Part shown: positions 56,763 to 64,000 of the stretch, one piece after another
How the letters are laid out: each line of letters begins with the position of its first letter
Position numbering within the stretch: the stretch's first letter is position 1
NCBI RefSeq assembly: GCF_001984155.1
Contig: NZ_MTQO01000054.1
Location: 744,001 to 808,000, forward strand
Source: Actinosynnema sp. ALI-1.44
GTDB lineage: Bacteria; Actinomycetota; Actinomycetes; Mycobacteriales; Pseudonocardiaceae
DNA: 64,000 nt
Direction: 5' to 3'
Notes under the pieces: generated by a model
What the model was told of the DNA's origin: nothing
Database searches by the model: none
The model's input: the letters and a program-made list of their open reading frames with translations, nothing else
Program-made: the position numbers and the translations under genes

Positions 56763-57971
56763 CTAGGGGAATTCGAGGGTATTCCTTTTCGACACGTGTG
56801 CCTTGGCCTGTCGCAGATGATCTCGTTCTGCTGTGTTGCCGGTGCGGTCGATGGCGGCGTCGTAGGCGTCGGCCGCCTCCTCGGCGCGGCCGAGCCTGCC
56901 GAGCAGGTCCGCCCTGATCGCGTGGAACAGGTGCAGCCGGGACAGGTCGAGTTCGTCGACGATGGCGAGCGCGGCGGCCGGACCGTCCACTTCGGCCACC
57001 GCGACCGCCCGGTTGAGCGCGACGACCGGCGTCGGCGTGAACAGCAGCAGGTGGTCGTAGAGGTGGACGACCTGGTGCCAGTCGGTGGTGTCCTCGCTGT
57101 GCACGGCGTTGATCGCGGCCTGGATCTGGTACGGCCCGGGTTGCCCGCGCCGCAGGCACTCCCGGACGATCTCGCGGCCTTCGGCCAGCAGCCGGGCGTC
57201 CCACCGGGCGTGGTCCTGCTCGGCCAGCCGGACGAGCGCGCCGTCCGGTGCCGTCCGGGCGGGCCTGCGAGCCTCGATCAGCAGCATCAGGCCGAGCAGC
57301 CCGAGCACCTCCGGTTCACCGGGCAGCAGCTCGGCCAGCAGTCGGCCGAGCCGGATCGCGTTGGCGCACAGGTCTTCCCGGACGAGCTGGTCGCCCGTGC
57401 TGGCCGCGTAGCCCTCGTTGAAGATCAGGTACACCACTGCGAGCACAGGTTTGAGCCGCTCGGGCAGGTCAGCGCCGGAGGGCACCCGGTAGGGGATGCG
57501 CGCGGCACGGATCTTGCCCTTCGCGCGCACCAGCCGCTGTGCCATCGTCGGCTCGCCGACCAGGAACGCACGCGCGATCTCCGCCGTGGTGAGGCCACCG
57601 AGCAGGCGCAGCGTCAACGCCACCTGCGCGGCCGTGCCCAACGCCGGGTGACAGCACGTGAAGATCAGCCGCAGCTGGTCGTCGTGGACCGGGCCGTTGT
57701 CCAGCGGTTCGTCTTCGGCGTGCAGCAGCGCGGCCTGTGCGTGCTTGTCCGCGCGTTTGTCCTCACGGCGGAGCCGGTCGATCGCCCGGTTGCGGGCAGT
57801 GGTGATGATCCACCCAGCCGGGCTCGGCGGCACACCCGTTTCCGGCCAGCGCTTCACCGCCTCGGTGAACGCGTCCTGCACGGCCTCCTCGGCGATGTCG
57901 ATGTCACCGAAGACCCGCGTGAGCACGGCGACCGCACGCCCGTACTCCTCGGCGAAGACACGTTCGATCAC
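56763..57971 (-). CDS. ECF sigma factor, ECF42-like
   Basis: 402 aa from GTG 57971 (MIERVFAEEYGRAVAVLTRV). Sigma region 2 (DIDIAEEAVQDAFTEAVKRW and AGWIITTARNRAIDRLRRED) and region 4 (LRLLGGLTTAEIARAFLVGE, then TMAQRLVRAKGKIR) are followed by the long C-terminal extension with NEGYAASTG and LNRAVAVAEVDG, as in the factor at 33834. Here no DGPF/YCII gene is visible beside it; the upstream gene is an ArsR repressor. About 30-40 per cent of positions appear shared between the two by eye, so they are separate members rather than a recent duplicate. Confidence 0.92.
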   Translation of the reverse strand: MIERVFAEEYGRAVAVLTRVFGDIDIAEEAVQDAFTEAVKRWPETGVPPSPAGWIITTARNRAIDRLRREDKRADKHAQAALLHAEDEPLDNGPVHDDQLRLIFTCCHPALGTAAQVALTLRLLGGLTTAEIARAFLVGEPTMAQRLVRAKGKIRAARIPYRVPSGADLPERLKPVLAVVYLIFNEGYAASTGDQLVREDLCANAIRLGRLLAELLPGEPEVLGLLGLMLLIEARRPARTAPDGALVRLAEQDHARWDARLLAEGREIVRECLRRGQPGPYQIQAAINAVHSEDTTDWHQVVHLYDHLLLFTPTPVVALNRAVAVAEVDGPAAALAIVDELDLSRLHLFHAIRADLLGRLGRAEEAADAYDAAIDRTGNTAERDHLRQAKAHVSKRNTLEFP

Positions 57972-57982
57972 GAACGTGCACG

Positions 57983-58297
57983 TTAGTGCTTGGCGGCGAG
58001 GATCCCGTCGAGCATGCCCGGGTACAGCGCGTCGAGGTCGTCACGCCGCAGTGTCGTGAACCGGACGGTGCCTTTGGGGCGCACACGCACCACGCCCGCC
58101 TCGCGCAGAGTGCGGATGTGGTGGGTCCGCGTCGACTTGCTGATCGGCAGCTCGACCGCACCGCACGCGATGCCCTCCGCGCCGTCGGGAAGCTCGGCGA
58201 GTGCCCTGACCAACTGCAGCCGCACCGGGTCGGCGAGTGCGTGCAGCACCACTTCGATGCGGATTTCATCGCGCGTTGGGTGGGGCAAATCGGTCAT
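57983..58297 (-). CDS. ArsR-family regulator
   Basis: 104 aa from ATG 58297 (MTDLPHPTRDE); ATG 58306 or farther upstream ATGs are possible. A winged helix with ALADPVRLQLVRALAELPDG near 18-37 and LPISKSTRTHHIRTLREAGV near 53-72 defines the family. No metal-binding Cys motif is present (the single Cys in the middle, IACGAVE, is not the ELCVCDL box), so it probably senses something other than metals. Divergent from an MFS exporter across a region with several small palindromes. It probably represses that exporter and itself. Confidence 0.88.
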   Translation of the reverse strand: MTDLPHPTRDEIRIEVVLHALADPVRLQLVRALAELPDGAEGIACGAVELPISKSTRTHHIRTLREAGVVRVRPKGTVRFTTLRRDDLDALYPGMLDGILAAKH

Positions 58298-58326
58298 GAC
58301 CTCCATAGTAGTTGAATTTCGATAAC

Positions 58327-58366
58327 CATCGTAGTTCGATGATGTTCGTAGTACGATCGATATCGA
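58327..58366. promoter_or_regulatory. Operator-like palindromes between ArsR and MFS genes
   Basis: CATCGTAGTTCGATG (58327-58341), TTCGTAGTACGAT (58345-58357, near-palindrome) and TCGATATCGA (58357-58366, perfect) lie in an AT-richer 95-base divergent promoter region. CGTAGT occurs in the first two. This is where an ArsR dimer would be expected to block both promoters. Confidence 0.6.
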
Positions 58367-58392
58367 ATCAGTGTCCATCTGGGGAGTGACCC

Positions 58393-59577
58393 TTGTCTCC
58401 ACGCACCTACCTGCTCGCCGCCGGTGCGTTCGCCGTCGGCACGAGCGGGTACATCGTCACGGGAGTGCTCCCGGCGATCAGCCGGGATCTGGACGTCTCG
58501 CCCGCAACGGCCGGGCAACTCGTCACCGCGTTCGCCCTCGCGTACGCGATCGCGTCGCCACTGCTGGCAGCCGTCACCGGACGCTGGGAACGCCGCCGCC
58601 TCCTGGTCATCGCACTGCTGGTCAGCGCGGTCGGCAACGGCCTCGCCGCGATCGCGCCGACCTACGAACTCCTGCTCGTGGCCAGGGTGATCAGCGCGCT
58701 CGGAGCCGCGATCTACACACCGTCCGCCACTGTCGTCGCCACCACGCTCAACCCGCCGGATCATCGGGGACGAGCGGTCGCGATCGTCTTCGGCGGACTC
58801 ACGTTCTCCCTCGTTCTCGGCGTGCCCGCGGGCAACCTCCTCGGCGGCAGCCTCGGCTACCAGGGCGTCTTCGTGTTGGTGGCAGCCGTGTCGCTGCTGG
58901 GTGCGGTCGCCGTACGAGTGGGCATCCCGACCGTCGCGGCACCGCCGACGGTCAAGTTCCGCGACCGGTTCACCATCGCGGCGGACAGGCGCGTGCAGTA
59001 CGTACTCGCCATCACCGTGCTCGGCTGCCTCGCCGCCATGAGCGTGTTCACGTACATCGCGCCGCTGCTGGGTGAGATCGCGGACGTGCACGGCACCACG
59101 ATCAGCGTGCTGCTGGTGACCTACGGCGTCGGCGCCGCCATCGGCAACACCGTGGGCGGTCGCCTCACGGACAAGTTCGGCAGCAGGCGACCACTGCTGG
59201 TGATCATGAGCGTGTTCGTCGTGATCCTCGCGACGCTGCCGCTCACGGCGGTGTCAGCCGTGTCCGCCGGGATCGTGCTGTTCGTCTGGGGCGTGTTCAC
59301 GTGGTCGTTCAACCCGCCGATCCAGAACTGGCTGATCGAGCTCTCCCCGGCCAACAGCGGGCTGTTGTTGTCGCTCAACGCGTCCGGGATCTACCTCGGC
59401 GTCGGCCTTTCGGGCATCTTCGGCGGCGTGGTGATCAACACGGCCGGGCTCGGTGCGCTGCCGCCGATCGCCGCGATCGTGGCCGCACCGGCGTTGCTGT
59501 GCCTGCTGCTGGCCAATCGTGCGTCCAAGCGGGACAGGCAGCCTGCCCGGACGCCCGAACTGGCGATCGCGGACTGA
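58393..59577 (+). CDS. Major facilitator superfamily exporter (DHA1/sugar-efflux type)
   Basis: 394 aa from TTG 58393 with GGGGAG seven bases upstream. About 12 membrane helices. The motif-A-like loop is [15 protein letters not shown] near 57-71, and the helix 5 proline-glycine region [16 protein letters not shown] near 138-153 marks a drug/H+ antiporter type. Similar to the chloramphenicol-resistance/AraJ/SotB exporters. Divergent from ArsR, so expression probably rises when an ArsR ligand appears. A strong hairpin directly after the stop ends the transcript. Confidence 0.9.
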   Translation: MSPRTYLLAAGAFAVGTSGYIVTGVLPAISRDLDVSPATAGQLVTAFALAYAIASPLLAAVTGRWERRRLLVIALLVSAVGNGLAAIAPTYELLLVARVISALGAAIYTPSATVVATTLNPPDHRGRAVAIVFGGLTFSLVLGVPAGNLLGGSLGYQGVFVLVAAVSLLGAVAVRVGIPTVAAPPTVKFRDRFTIAADRRVQYVLAITVLGCLAAMSVFTYIAPLLGEIADVHGTTISVLLVTYGVGAAIGNTVGGRLTDKFGSRRPLLVIMSVFVVILATLPLTAVSAVSAGIVLFVWGVFTWSFNPPIQNWLIELSPANSGLLLSLNASGIYLGVGLSGIFGGVVINTAGLGALPPIAAIVAAPALLCLLLANRASKRDRQPARTPELAIAD

Positions 59578-59580
59578 GAT

Positions 59581-59601
59581 TGGCCCCTCGTTCTGGGGCC
59601 A
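59581..59601. terminator. Terminator of the MFS gene
   Basis: TGGCCCC (59581-59587) and GGGGCCA (59595-59601) pair perfectly over a seven-base loop, followed by AAA. It begins three bases after the MFS stop and precedes the dehydrogenase start at 59634. Confidence 0.8.
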
Positions 59602-59633
59602 AAACGGGATCGCCGCGGTGCCAGACTGGCCGG

Positions 59634-60506
59634 GTGGCACAACCATCCGTGGGATTCATCGGAGTCGGCGTCATGGGCACCCCCATGGCGCGCAACCTCC
59701 TGAAGGCCGGAACCCGCCTGCTGGTCTGGAACCGCACGCCGGACAAGGCAGTAGCGCTGCCCGGCGCCGAGGTGGCGCCGGACGCCGCGGCCGTGTTCGC
59801 CCGGTCGGACGTGGTCATCCTCATGCTGGCCAACGGATCCGCGATCGACGCCGTGCTGACCAGGGGCACGCCGGAGTTCGCGGGCAAGGTCGCCGGGCGC
59901 GTCATCGTCCACATGGGAACGACCGAAGCCGGGTACTCCCAAGGCCTCGAGGCCGACATCACCGCGGCAGGCGGGCGGTACGTGGAAGCGCCGGTGTCCG
60001 GCTCCCGTGTCCCGGCGGAGAACGGCGAGCTCGTCGCGATGCTCGCCGGTGACGCCGACGCGGTCGACGTCGTCCGCCAGGTGATCGCGCCGATGTGCCG
60101 TGACACGGTCGTGTGCGGCGCCGTGCCCAACGGGCTGCGGATGAAGCTGGCGGTCAACGTCTTCCTGATCACGACGGTGACCGGGCTGGCCGAGTCCTTC
60201 CAGTTCGCCAGGGGTCTCGGCCTCGACCTCGGCACGTTCGTCGACGTGCTCGCGGGCGGGCAGATGTCCAGCCCGATCATGCGGGTCAAGGCCCCGAAGC
60301 TGCTGGCGGGCGACTACTCGGTGCAGGCGGCCATCGACGACGTGTGGATGAACACCCGCCTGATCACCGACGCGGCCAAGGCAGCGGGCATCCCGGCGCC
60401 GCTGATGGACGTCTGCGAGCAGCTGTTCGCCGAGACCTCCGCGCTCGGCCACGGCAAGGCCGACATGGCCGCCGTGGTGGAGGCGATCAGTCGTCGGGGT
60501 GGTTGA
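59634..60506 (+). CDS. 3-hydroxyisobutyrate-dehydrogenase-like NAD(P) enzyme
   Basis: 290 aa from GTG 59634. The N-terminal Rossmann loop [20 protein letters not shown] is that of the beta-hydroxyacid dehydrogenase family. The substrate segment [18 protein letters not shown] and the catalytic Lys in [10 protein letters not shown] near 179 follow. The C-terminal all-helical domain is complete. Members act on 3-hydroxyisobutyrate, tartronate semialdehyde, 6-phosphogluconate or glyoxylate; the closest substrate cannot be chosen. The end overlaps the convergent FHA gene by 20 bases. Confidence 0.9.
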   Translation: MAQPSVGFIGVGVMGTPMARNLLKAGTRLLVWNRTPDKAVALPGAEVAPDAAAVFARSDVVILMLANGSAIDAVLTRGTPEFAGKVAGRVIVHMGTTEAGYSQGLEADITAAGGRYVEAPVSGSRVPAENGELVAMLAGDADAVDVVRQVIAPMCRDTVVCGAVPNGLRMKLAVNVFLITTVTGLAESFQFARGLGLDLGTFVDVLAGGQMSSPIMRVKAPKLLAGDYSVQAAIDDVWMNTRLITDAAKAAGIPAPLMDVCEQLFAETSALGHGKADMAAVVEAISRRGG

Positions 60507-61263
60507 GCAGCCGCAGGTCCGGCGGCACCAGCGTGGTGCTGGTCAGCAGCTCCTGGATCAGGTTGTGGTTCAACGAGTTGCCGACCGGCTCGGCGATCTC
60601 CTCGCGGGTCAGCCCGGCGACCCCGTCCTTGGACAGCCGGGTCCGCACCTTCACCACGAGGTGCTCGACCTTCTTGGCCGTCCACCCGGCGTCCGGCTGC
60701 AGCTGGTCGAGCTCCCTCGCCACCTGCGTCCACGACAGCGGCTGCGGCCGGGCCTCGTGCAGCAGGTAGCGCTGCCCGAGCACGACGAGAGCGAGCCGTT
60801 CGTTGGGGTCCAGCCGCCAGTTCTTCGGCGGGTGCGTCGGGTCGAGGTGCCGGGACGTCGGGGCCTGCGCGTCGGAGCCGGTCACGTACAGCTCCAGCAG
60901 GTGCTCACGGCCGCTCGATCCGCGTACGAACAACGGCGTGTAGCCCGCGACCAGCGGAATCGGCTCCTCGTCGGTGAACAGCAGCCGCGAGTTCGGCAGC
61001 CGGATCGGCAGCCTGCCGGTGTTGCTCACCCACCACTGGTTGGCCTGGTGGGTCAGCTGACCGTGCTGCCTGCTCACCCGCCGGTCGTCCTCGCCGATGC
61101 AGACGTGCACCTCGGGGCGGTTGCGGCCGAACAGGATCGTGCGGCCCTCACGCGGCCCGAACACGATGCCGCCCGCGATCGCCAGTGCGTAGATCGTGCC
61201 GGGCTGGGCGGGCGGCACACCCAGGGCGAGGCTGCTGTGCCCAGGCGAGAGCGTCTCGGTCAT
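60487..61263 (-). CDS. FHA-domain protein
   Basis: 258 aa from ATG 61263 with GGAAGGA upstream. The forkhead-associated fold is shown by [20 protein letters not shown] and [13 protein letters not shown] near 41-72, with the conserved GR, SRxH pattern, then [17 protein letters not shown] domains bind phosphothreonine. The C-terminal half (about 130-258) is helical, with [20 protein letters not shown], resembling a winged-helix region found after some actinobacterial FHA domains. It follows the Ser/Thr kinase gene by 71 bases and is a likely substrate or reader. Confidence 0.85.
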   Translation of the reverse strand: MTETLSPGHSSLALGVPPAQPGTIYALAIAGGIVFGPREGRTILFGRNRPEVHVCIGEDDRRVSRQHGQLTHQANQWWVSNTGRLPIRLPNSRLLFTDEEPIPLVAGYTPLFVRGSSGREHLLELYVTGSDAQAPTSRHLDPTHPPKNWRLDPNERLALVVLGQRYLLHEARPQPLSWTQVARELDQLQPDAGWTAKKVEHLVVKVRTRLSKDGVAGLTREEIAEPVGNSLNHNLIQELLTSTTLVPPDLRLLNHPDD

Positions 61264-61334
61264 GGTTTCGTTCCTTCCGACTCGCCGAAAGCTAGCCGCC
61301 TTCCCTGGGAGCCCTCCCCACCGGTGGCCGCTCG

Positions 61335-63119
61335 TCAGCCAGGCAGTTTGGCCGCGAGCGGCTCGGCGATGGCCGAGGCGAGCTGGCACATCCGCGTGTT
61401 GGGGAACTGGTCGCTGCCCACGATCACGTGCAGCGCCTCGGTGGCTGTCTGGTCGTTGTTGTCGGTGTACTCGCGGTACTGGACGTTGGCCATGCACGTG
61501 TTCGGGCCGGTGGCGTTCTCCCTCACCGCGCCGGGGTGACCGGCGAACGGCCGCAGCGCGCCTTCCGCCGCCGTGAGCGGCTTGTGCTGGTCGAACCGGA
61601 TCGTCAGGGTGCTGTTGCGGGAGGTCGTGCTGTGCCAGCGGCATTCCCAGCCGCCGAACTGGTGCTCCGGTCTGGTGGCGTCCACACCGGGGAACATCGC
61701 CAGGATGTCGGAGTCCGGCAGGGCGCACGCGTTGAGGTTCATCAGCGACTCCGGCGCGGGCGGCAGCGGGCGGCGCGGGACGGTGCCGTACTTGAGCAAC
61801 CGGTCCACCGCTGCCGTGACCGCGGTGTCGGCGACCGCGCACAGATCGACCGGGAACCGTCCTTTGGTGTACTTCGTGATCACCGGGATGGCGTGCCGCT
61901 TGTCCGGCAGCATCAGCCGGCGCTCGCACTGCGAGTTGTAGCTGGGGTACCGGACCACCTGGATCGGCCCCGCGTGATCCACCCAGCCGACCCGCTCGTC
62001 GATCCCGGACAAGGCGGTGAACTCCAGCCGGACATCCACCTCGCCGGGGCCCTGCGGCGGCCGGATCAACACGTCACACCGGTTGAAGTTGCCGTAGTCC
62101 GGGTCGAGTTCGGTGTTGCCGAACTTGTCGAGCTTGGCCGGGTCGAGCAGCGAGCACGGGTCCGCCGTGCGTGGTTCGCCGATCGCGGGCCACGCGGTGG
62201 TCTCGGCGACGCGTTCGGGTCCGGTGACCGTCAGCAACCCCCAGGTGGCCAGCAGCACTGCCAGGATCGCCGCCCGGCCCATCAGCCGGGGACGGCTCCT
62301 GAACCAGCTCATCGGGCGCTGCCTGATGCCGTTCGCCGCGTCCTGGAGCATCTGCCTGGCCTGCGCCGCGGTGGGGCGTTGGCGCGGGTCCAGGTGCAGC
62401 ATCCTGGCCAACACCGGCCGCAGTGGACCGTGCGATTCGCCGATGTCACCCTTGGCCGCGCGCCAAACCAACACCTGCGGATTGTCCGCCGTGCCGACTG
62501 GTGACACGCCTTCGGCGGCGGCGAACAAGGTCGCGCCGAGCGAGAAAACGTCGGACGCCGTCGTCGCTTCCATACCCTGCGCCACCTCGGGCGCGAGATA
62601 TCCGGGTGTTCCGTCCAAACCGCCGGTCCGGCTGAGAGTGATGTCTTTGTGGACACTTCGGGATACGCCGAAATCGCTCAGTTTCGGGCGGTCGTCCTCG
62701 GTCATCAGCACATTGCTCGGCTTCACGTCGCGGTGCAGGACGCCTGCCTTGTGCACCGCGTCAAGCGCGTCCGCGAGTTGCGCGCCGATCCGAGCGACCC
62801 GGTCGGGCGGCAGAACTCCCTGCTCGGCGAGTGTGCCGCCGGAGACGTACTCCATCACCAGCCACAACTCGTCACCTGCGACAACTTCTATGTGCAGCGT
62901 CACGACATTCGGGTGGTTCACCTTCGCGACGGCGCGGGCTTCGCGCTTGAGCCGTTGCGCTCGTTTCCGATCATGCGCGCCGTCGACGTAAAGCGCGCGC
63001 TTGAGGGCGACTGTGCGGTGGAGTTCTTCGTCCGTGGCACGCCAGACCACGCCCATTCCGCCGGAGCCGAGCTGTTCCTCAAGCCGGTAACGGCCGTTGA
63101 CCAATCGACGAGCGCCCAC
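61335..63119 (-). CDS. Transmembrane Ser/Thr protein kinase (PknB-like)
   Basis: 594 aa from GTG 63119 (MGARRLVNGRYRLEE), chosen because GGAGG lies five bases upstream; ATG 63158 is alternative. Kinase motifs: GSGGMGVV near 18-25, Lys in TVALKRAL near 41, LHRDVKPSN near 132, DFGVSRS near 151, and GYLAPEV near 175. A single membrane helix follows near 283-302 (AAILAVLLATWGLLTV). The outer domain of about 290 residues has several Cys (DPCSLLDP, FNRCDVL, SQCERRL, ECRWH, NTCMANV), similar to DUF3558-type lipoproteins, and probably senses the envelope. An FHA protein gene follows on the same strand. Confidence 0.93.
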   Translation of the reverse strand: MGARRLVNGRYRLEEQLGSGGMGVVWRATDEELHRTVALKRALYVDGAHDRKRAQRLKREARAVAKVNHPNVVTLHIEVVAGDELWLVMEYVSGGTLAEQGVLPPDRVARIGAQLADALDAVHKAGVLHRDVKPSNVLMTEDDRPKLSDFGVSRSVHKDITLSRTGGLDGTPGYLAPEVAQGMEATTASDVFSLGATLFAAAEGVSPVGTADNPQVLVWRAAKGDIGESHGPLRPVLARMLHLDPRQRPTAAQARQMLQDAANGIRQRPMSWFRSRPRLMGRAAILAVLLATWGLLTVTGPERVAETTAWPAIGEPRTADPCSLLDPAKLDKFGNTELDPDYGNFNRCDVLIRPPQGPGEVDVRLEFTALSGIDERVGWVDHAGPIQVVRYPSYNSQCERRLMLPDKRHAIPVITKYTKGRFPVDLCAVADTAVTAAVDRLLKYGTVPRRPLPPAPESLMNLNACALPDSDILAMFPGVDATRPEHQFGGWECRWHSTTSRNSTLTIRFDQHKPLTAAEGALRPFAGHPGAVRENATGPNTCMANVQYREYTDNNDQTATEALHVIVGSDQFPNTRMCQLASAIAEPLAAKLPG

Positions 63120-63262
63120 CGATTCCTCCGGGAAGCCAGTGCGGTACCCGCCAACCATAAGCCCAAGCGGATTCGTCAAAGACCCCGAGTGTGAAACGCG
63201 CCGTTCACACCTCCGCAAGAGTGTGACCGTCGCCTGCCACGCGCGGCCGTTAAGGTGATCAG

Positions 63263-64000
63263 GTGACTGATCGCCCGCTCGAAGGTGTCACCGTCGTCAG
63301 CGTCGAACAGGCCGTGGCCGCGCCGTTCGCGACACGGCAGCTCGCCGACCTCGGCGCCCGGGTGGTCAAAGTGGAACGTCCGGGCGGTGGTGACTTCGCC
63401 CGCCGCTACGACACGACGGTGCACGGCCAGTCCAGCTACTTCGTCTGGCTCAACCGTTCGAAGGAGTCCCTCACGCTGGACCTGAAATCCCCGCGCGGCC
63501 GCGAGATCCTGCACCGGCTGCTGGCCGACGCGGACGTGTTCGTGCAGAACCTCGCGCCCGGCGCGGCGGCCCGGCTCGGCCTGGACAAGCGGAGTCTGAC
63601 CTACGAGAAGCTGATCACGTGCACGATTTCCGGGTACAGCGAGCCGTGGGCCGACCGCAAGGCCTACGACCTGTTGGTGCAGTGCCAAACCGGTCTCGTT
63701 TCCCTGACGGGCACGCCGGAGGGCGCCGCGCGCGTCGGTGTGTCCGTCGCGGACATCGCGGCCGGGATGTACGCGTACTCCGGAATCCTCACCGCGCTCT
63801 ACACCCGTGCCATGACAGGCAAAGCACGCTCGGTCGACGTGACACTGTTCGACGCGCTCGGCGAGTGGATGGGGCAGCCCGCGTACTACACCCGGTACAG
63901 CGGAACACAACCACCACGCGTCGGAACCCAGCACGCCACGATCTCGCCCTACGGCGCCTACACCGCGCGTGACGGCAAGGACGTGCTGTTCTCCATCCAG
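63263..64000 (+). CDS. CaiB/BaiF-type CoA-transferase, N-terminal 246 residues (window edge)
   Basis: Starts at GTG 63263 (MTDRPLEGVTVVSVEQAVAA) after AAGGTGATCAG and runs open to the end of the window. Class III CoA-transferase landmarks are GARVVKVERPGGGDFARRYD near 31-50, LNRSKESLTLDLKSPRGREI near 64-83, and the predicted catalytic Asp in VSVADIAAGMYAYSGILTAL near 162-181. It moves CoA between carboxylic acids. The acceptor acid is not predictable. It is divergent from the kinase gene across 143 bases. The C-terminal part lies outside the window. Confidence 0.92.
   Translation, partial: MTDRPLEGVTVVSVEQAVAAPFATRQLADLGARVVKVERPGGGDFARRYDTTVHGQSSYFVWLNRSKESLTLDLKSPRGREILHRLLADADVFVQNLAPGAAARLGLDKRSLTYEKLITCTISGYSEPWADRKAYDLLVQCQTGLVSLTGTPEGAARVGVSVADIAAGMYAYSGILTALYTRAMTGKARSVDVTLFDALGEWMGQPAYYTRYSGTQPPRVGTQHATISPYGAYTARDGKDVLFSIQ

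Noticed and set aside
63176-63934. 252-codon minus-strand frame at the right edge
   Set aside because: Opposite the clear CoA-transferase coding sequence starting at 63263; no domain support.
1-64000. CRISPR arrays, tRNA/rRNA genes, transposases, prophage
   Set aside because: No regularly spaced direct repeats, no tRNA-like cloverleaf with a TTCGA loop in context, and no transposase, integrase or phage structural protein were found when reading through the window.

Overview
The window is high-GC actinomycete chromosome. GTG and TTG starts, ATGA-overlapping gene pairs, BTAD/AAA giant regulators, Tat-exported oxidases and Ser/Thr kinase signalling all fit a filamentous actinobacterium. Pseudonocardiaceae such as Amycolatopsis or Kibdelosporangium is my inference from overall style. 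No rRNA, tRNA, CRISPR array or transposase is visible.

Layout. 1-5 kb: a two-component system, a small membrane protein with a Tat multicopper oxidase, and adenosylhomocysteinase behind an apparent SAH riboswitch whose expression platform can be read from the sequence. 5-9.5 kb (minus strand): two flavoenzymes, an SRPBCC protein and an alpha/beta hydrolase. 9.7-24.4 kb: the most unusual part, a specialised-metabolite gene set. It holds a type II fatty acid/polyketide kit with no enoyl reductase (ACP, KAS III, ketoreductase, KAS II, MaoC dehydratase). It also holds a free-standing adenylation enzyme, a second carrier protein and an acyl-CoA-dehydrogenase-like flavoenzyme, the trio known from proline-to-pyrrole systems. 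Interleaved are divergent homologues of four tryptophan enzymes (TrpD, TrpA, TrpF, TrpC) without TrpB or TrpE/G, and an ectoine-synthase-like cupin without ectA/ectB. A 1112-aa BTAD/AAA regulator lies inside the set. The TrpA homologue carries an in-frame 165-base imperfect palindrome encoding about 55 extra residues.

24.5-35.7 kb: mixed genes (NmrA-type reductase, hemerythrin, two DUF1772-like membrane proteins, PLP decarboxylase, acetyltransferase, a second membrane-protein/multicopper-oxidase pair, YrdC/Sua5-type protein, YCII + ECF42-like sigma factor, CopC-like protein). 35.8-47.5 kb: a regulator block with a StrR/ParB-like protein, an asparagine-synthetase-like pseudoenzyme, a GntR/UTRA regulator with an N-terminal extension, two giant BTAD/AAA regulators and an orphan LuxR protein. 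47.5-56 kb: a Nudix-like protein, a HEXXGH putative metallopeptidase, TetR plus SDR with two palindromic operators, an internally deleted LysE exporter, two tandem glycosyltransferases, and an epimerase/FAD oxidoreductase pair. 56.7-64 kb: a second ECF42-like sigma factor, ArsR divergent from an MFS exporter, a 3-hydroxyisobutyrate-dehydrogenase-like protein, an FHA protein with a transmembrane Ser/Thr kinase, and the start of a CaiB/BaiF CoA-transferase.

How it may work together (inference): the 9.7-24.4 kb genes could load an amino acid on a carrier protein, oxidise it to a heteroaromatic unit, extend it by reductase-free ketosynthase cycles to a polyene, and supply an indole-type or other ribose-derived ring through the TrpD/F/C/A homologues. 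Catalytic-motif changes in TrpD and TrpC leave open that the substrate is not anthranilate.
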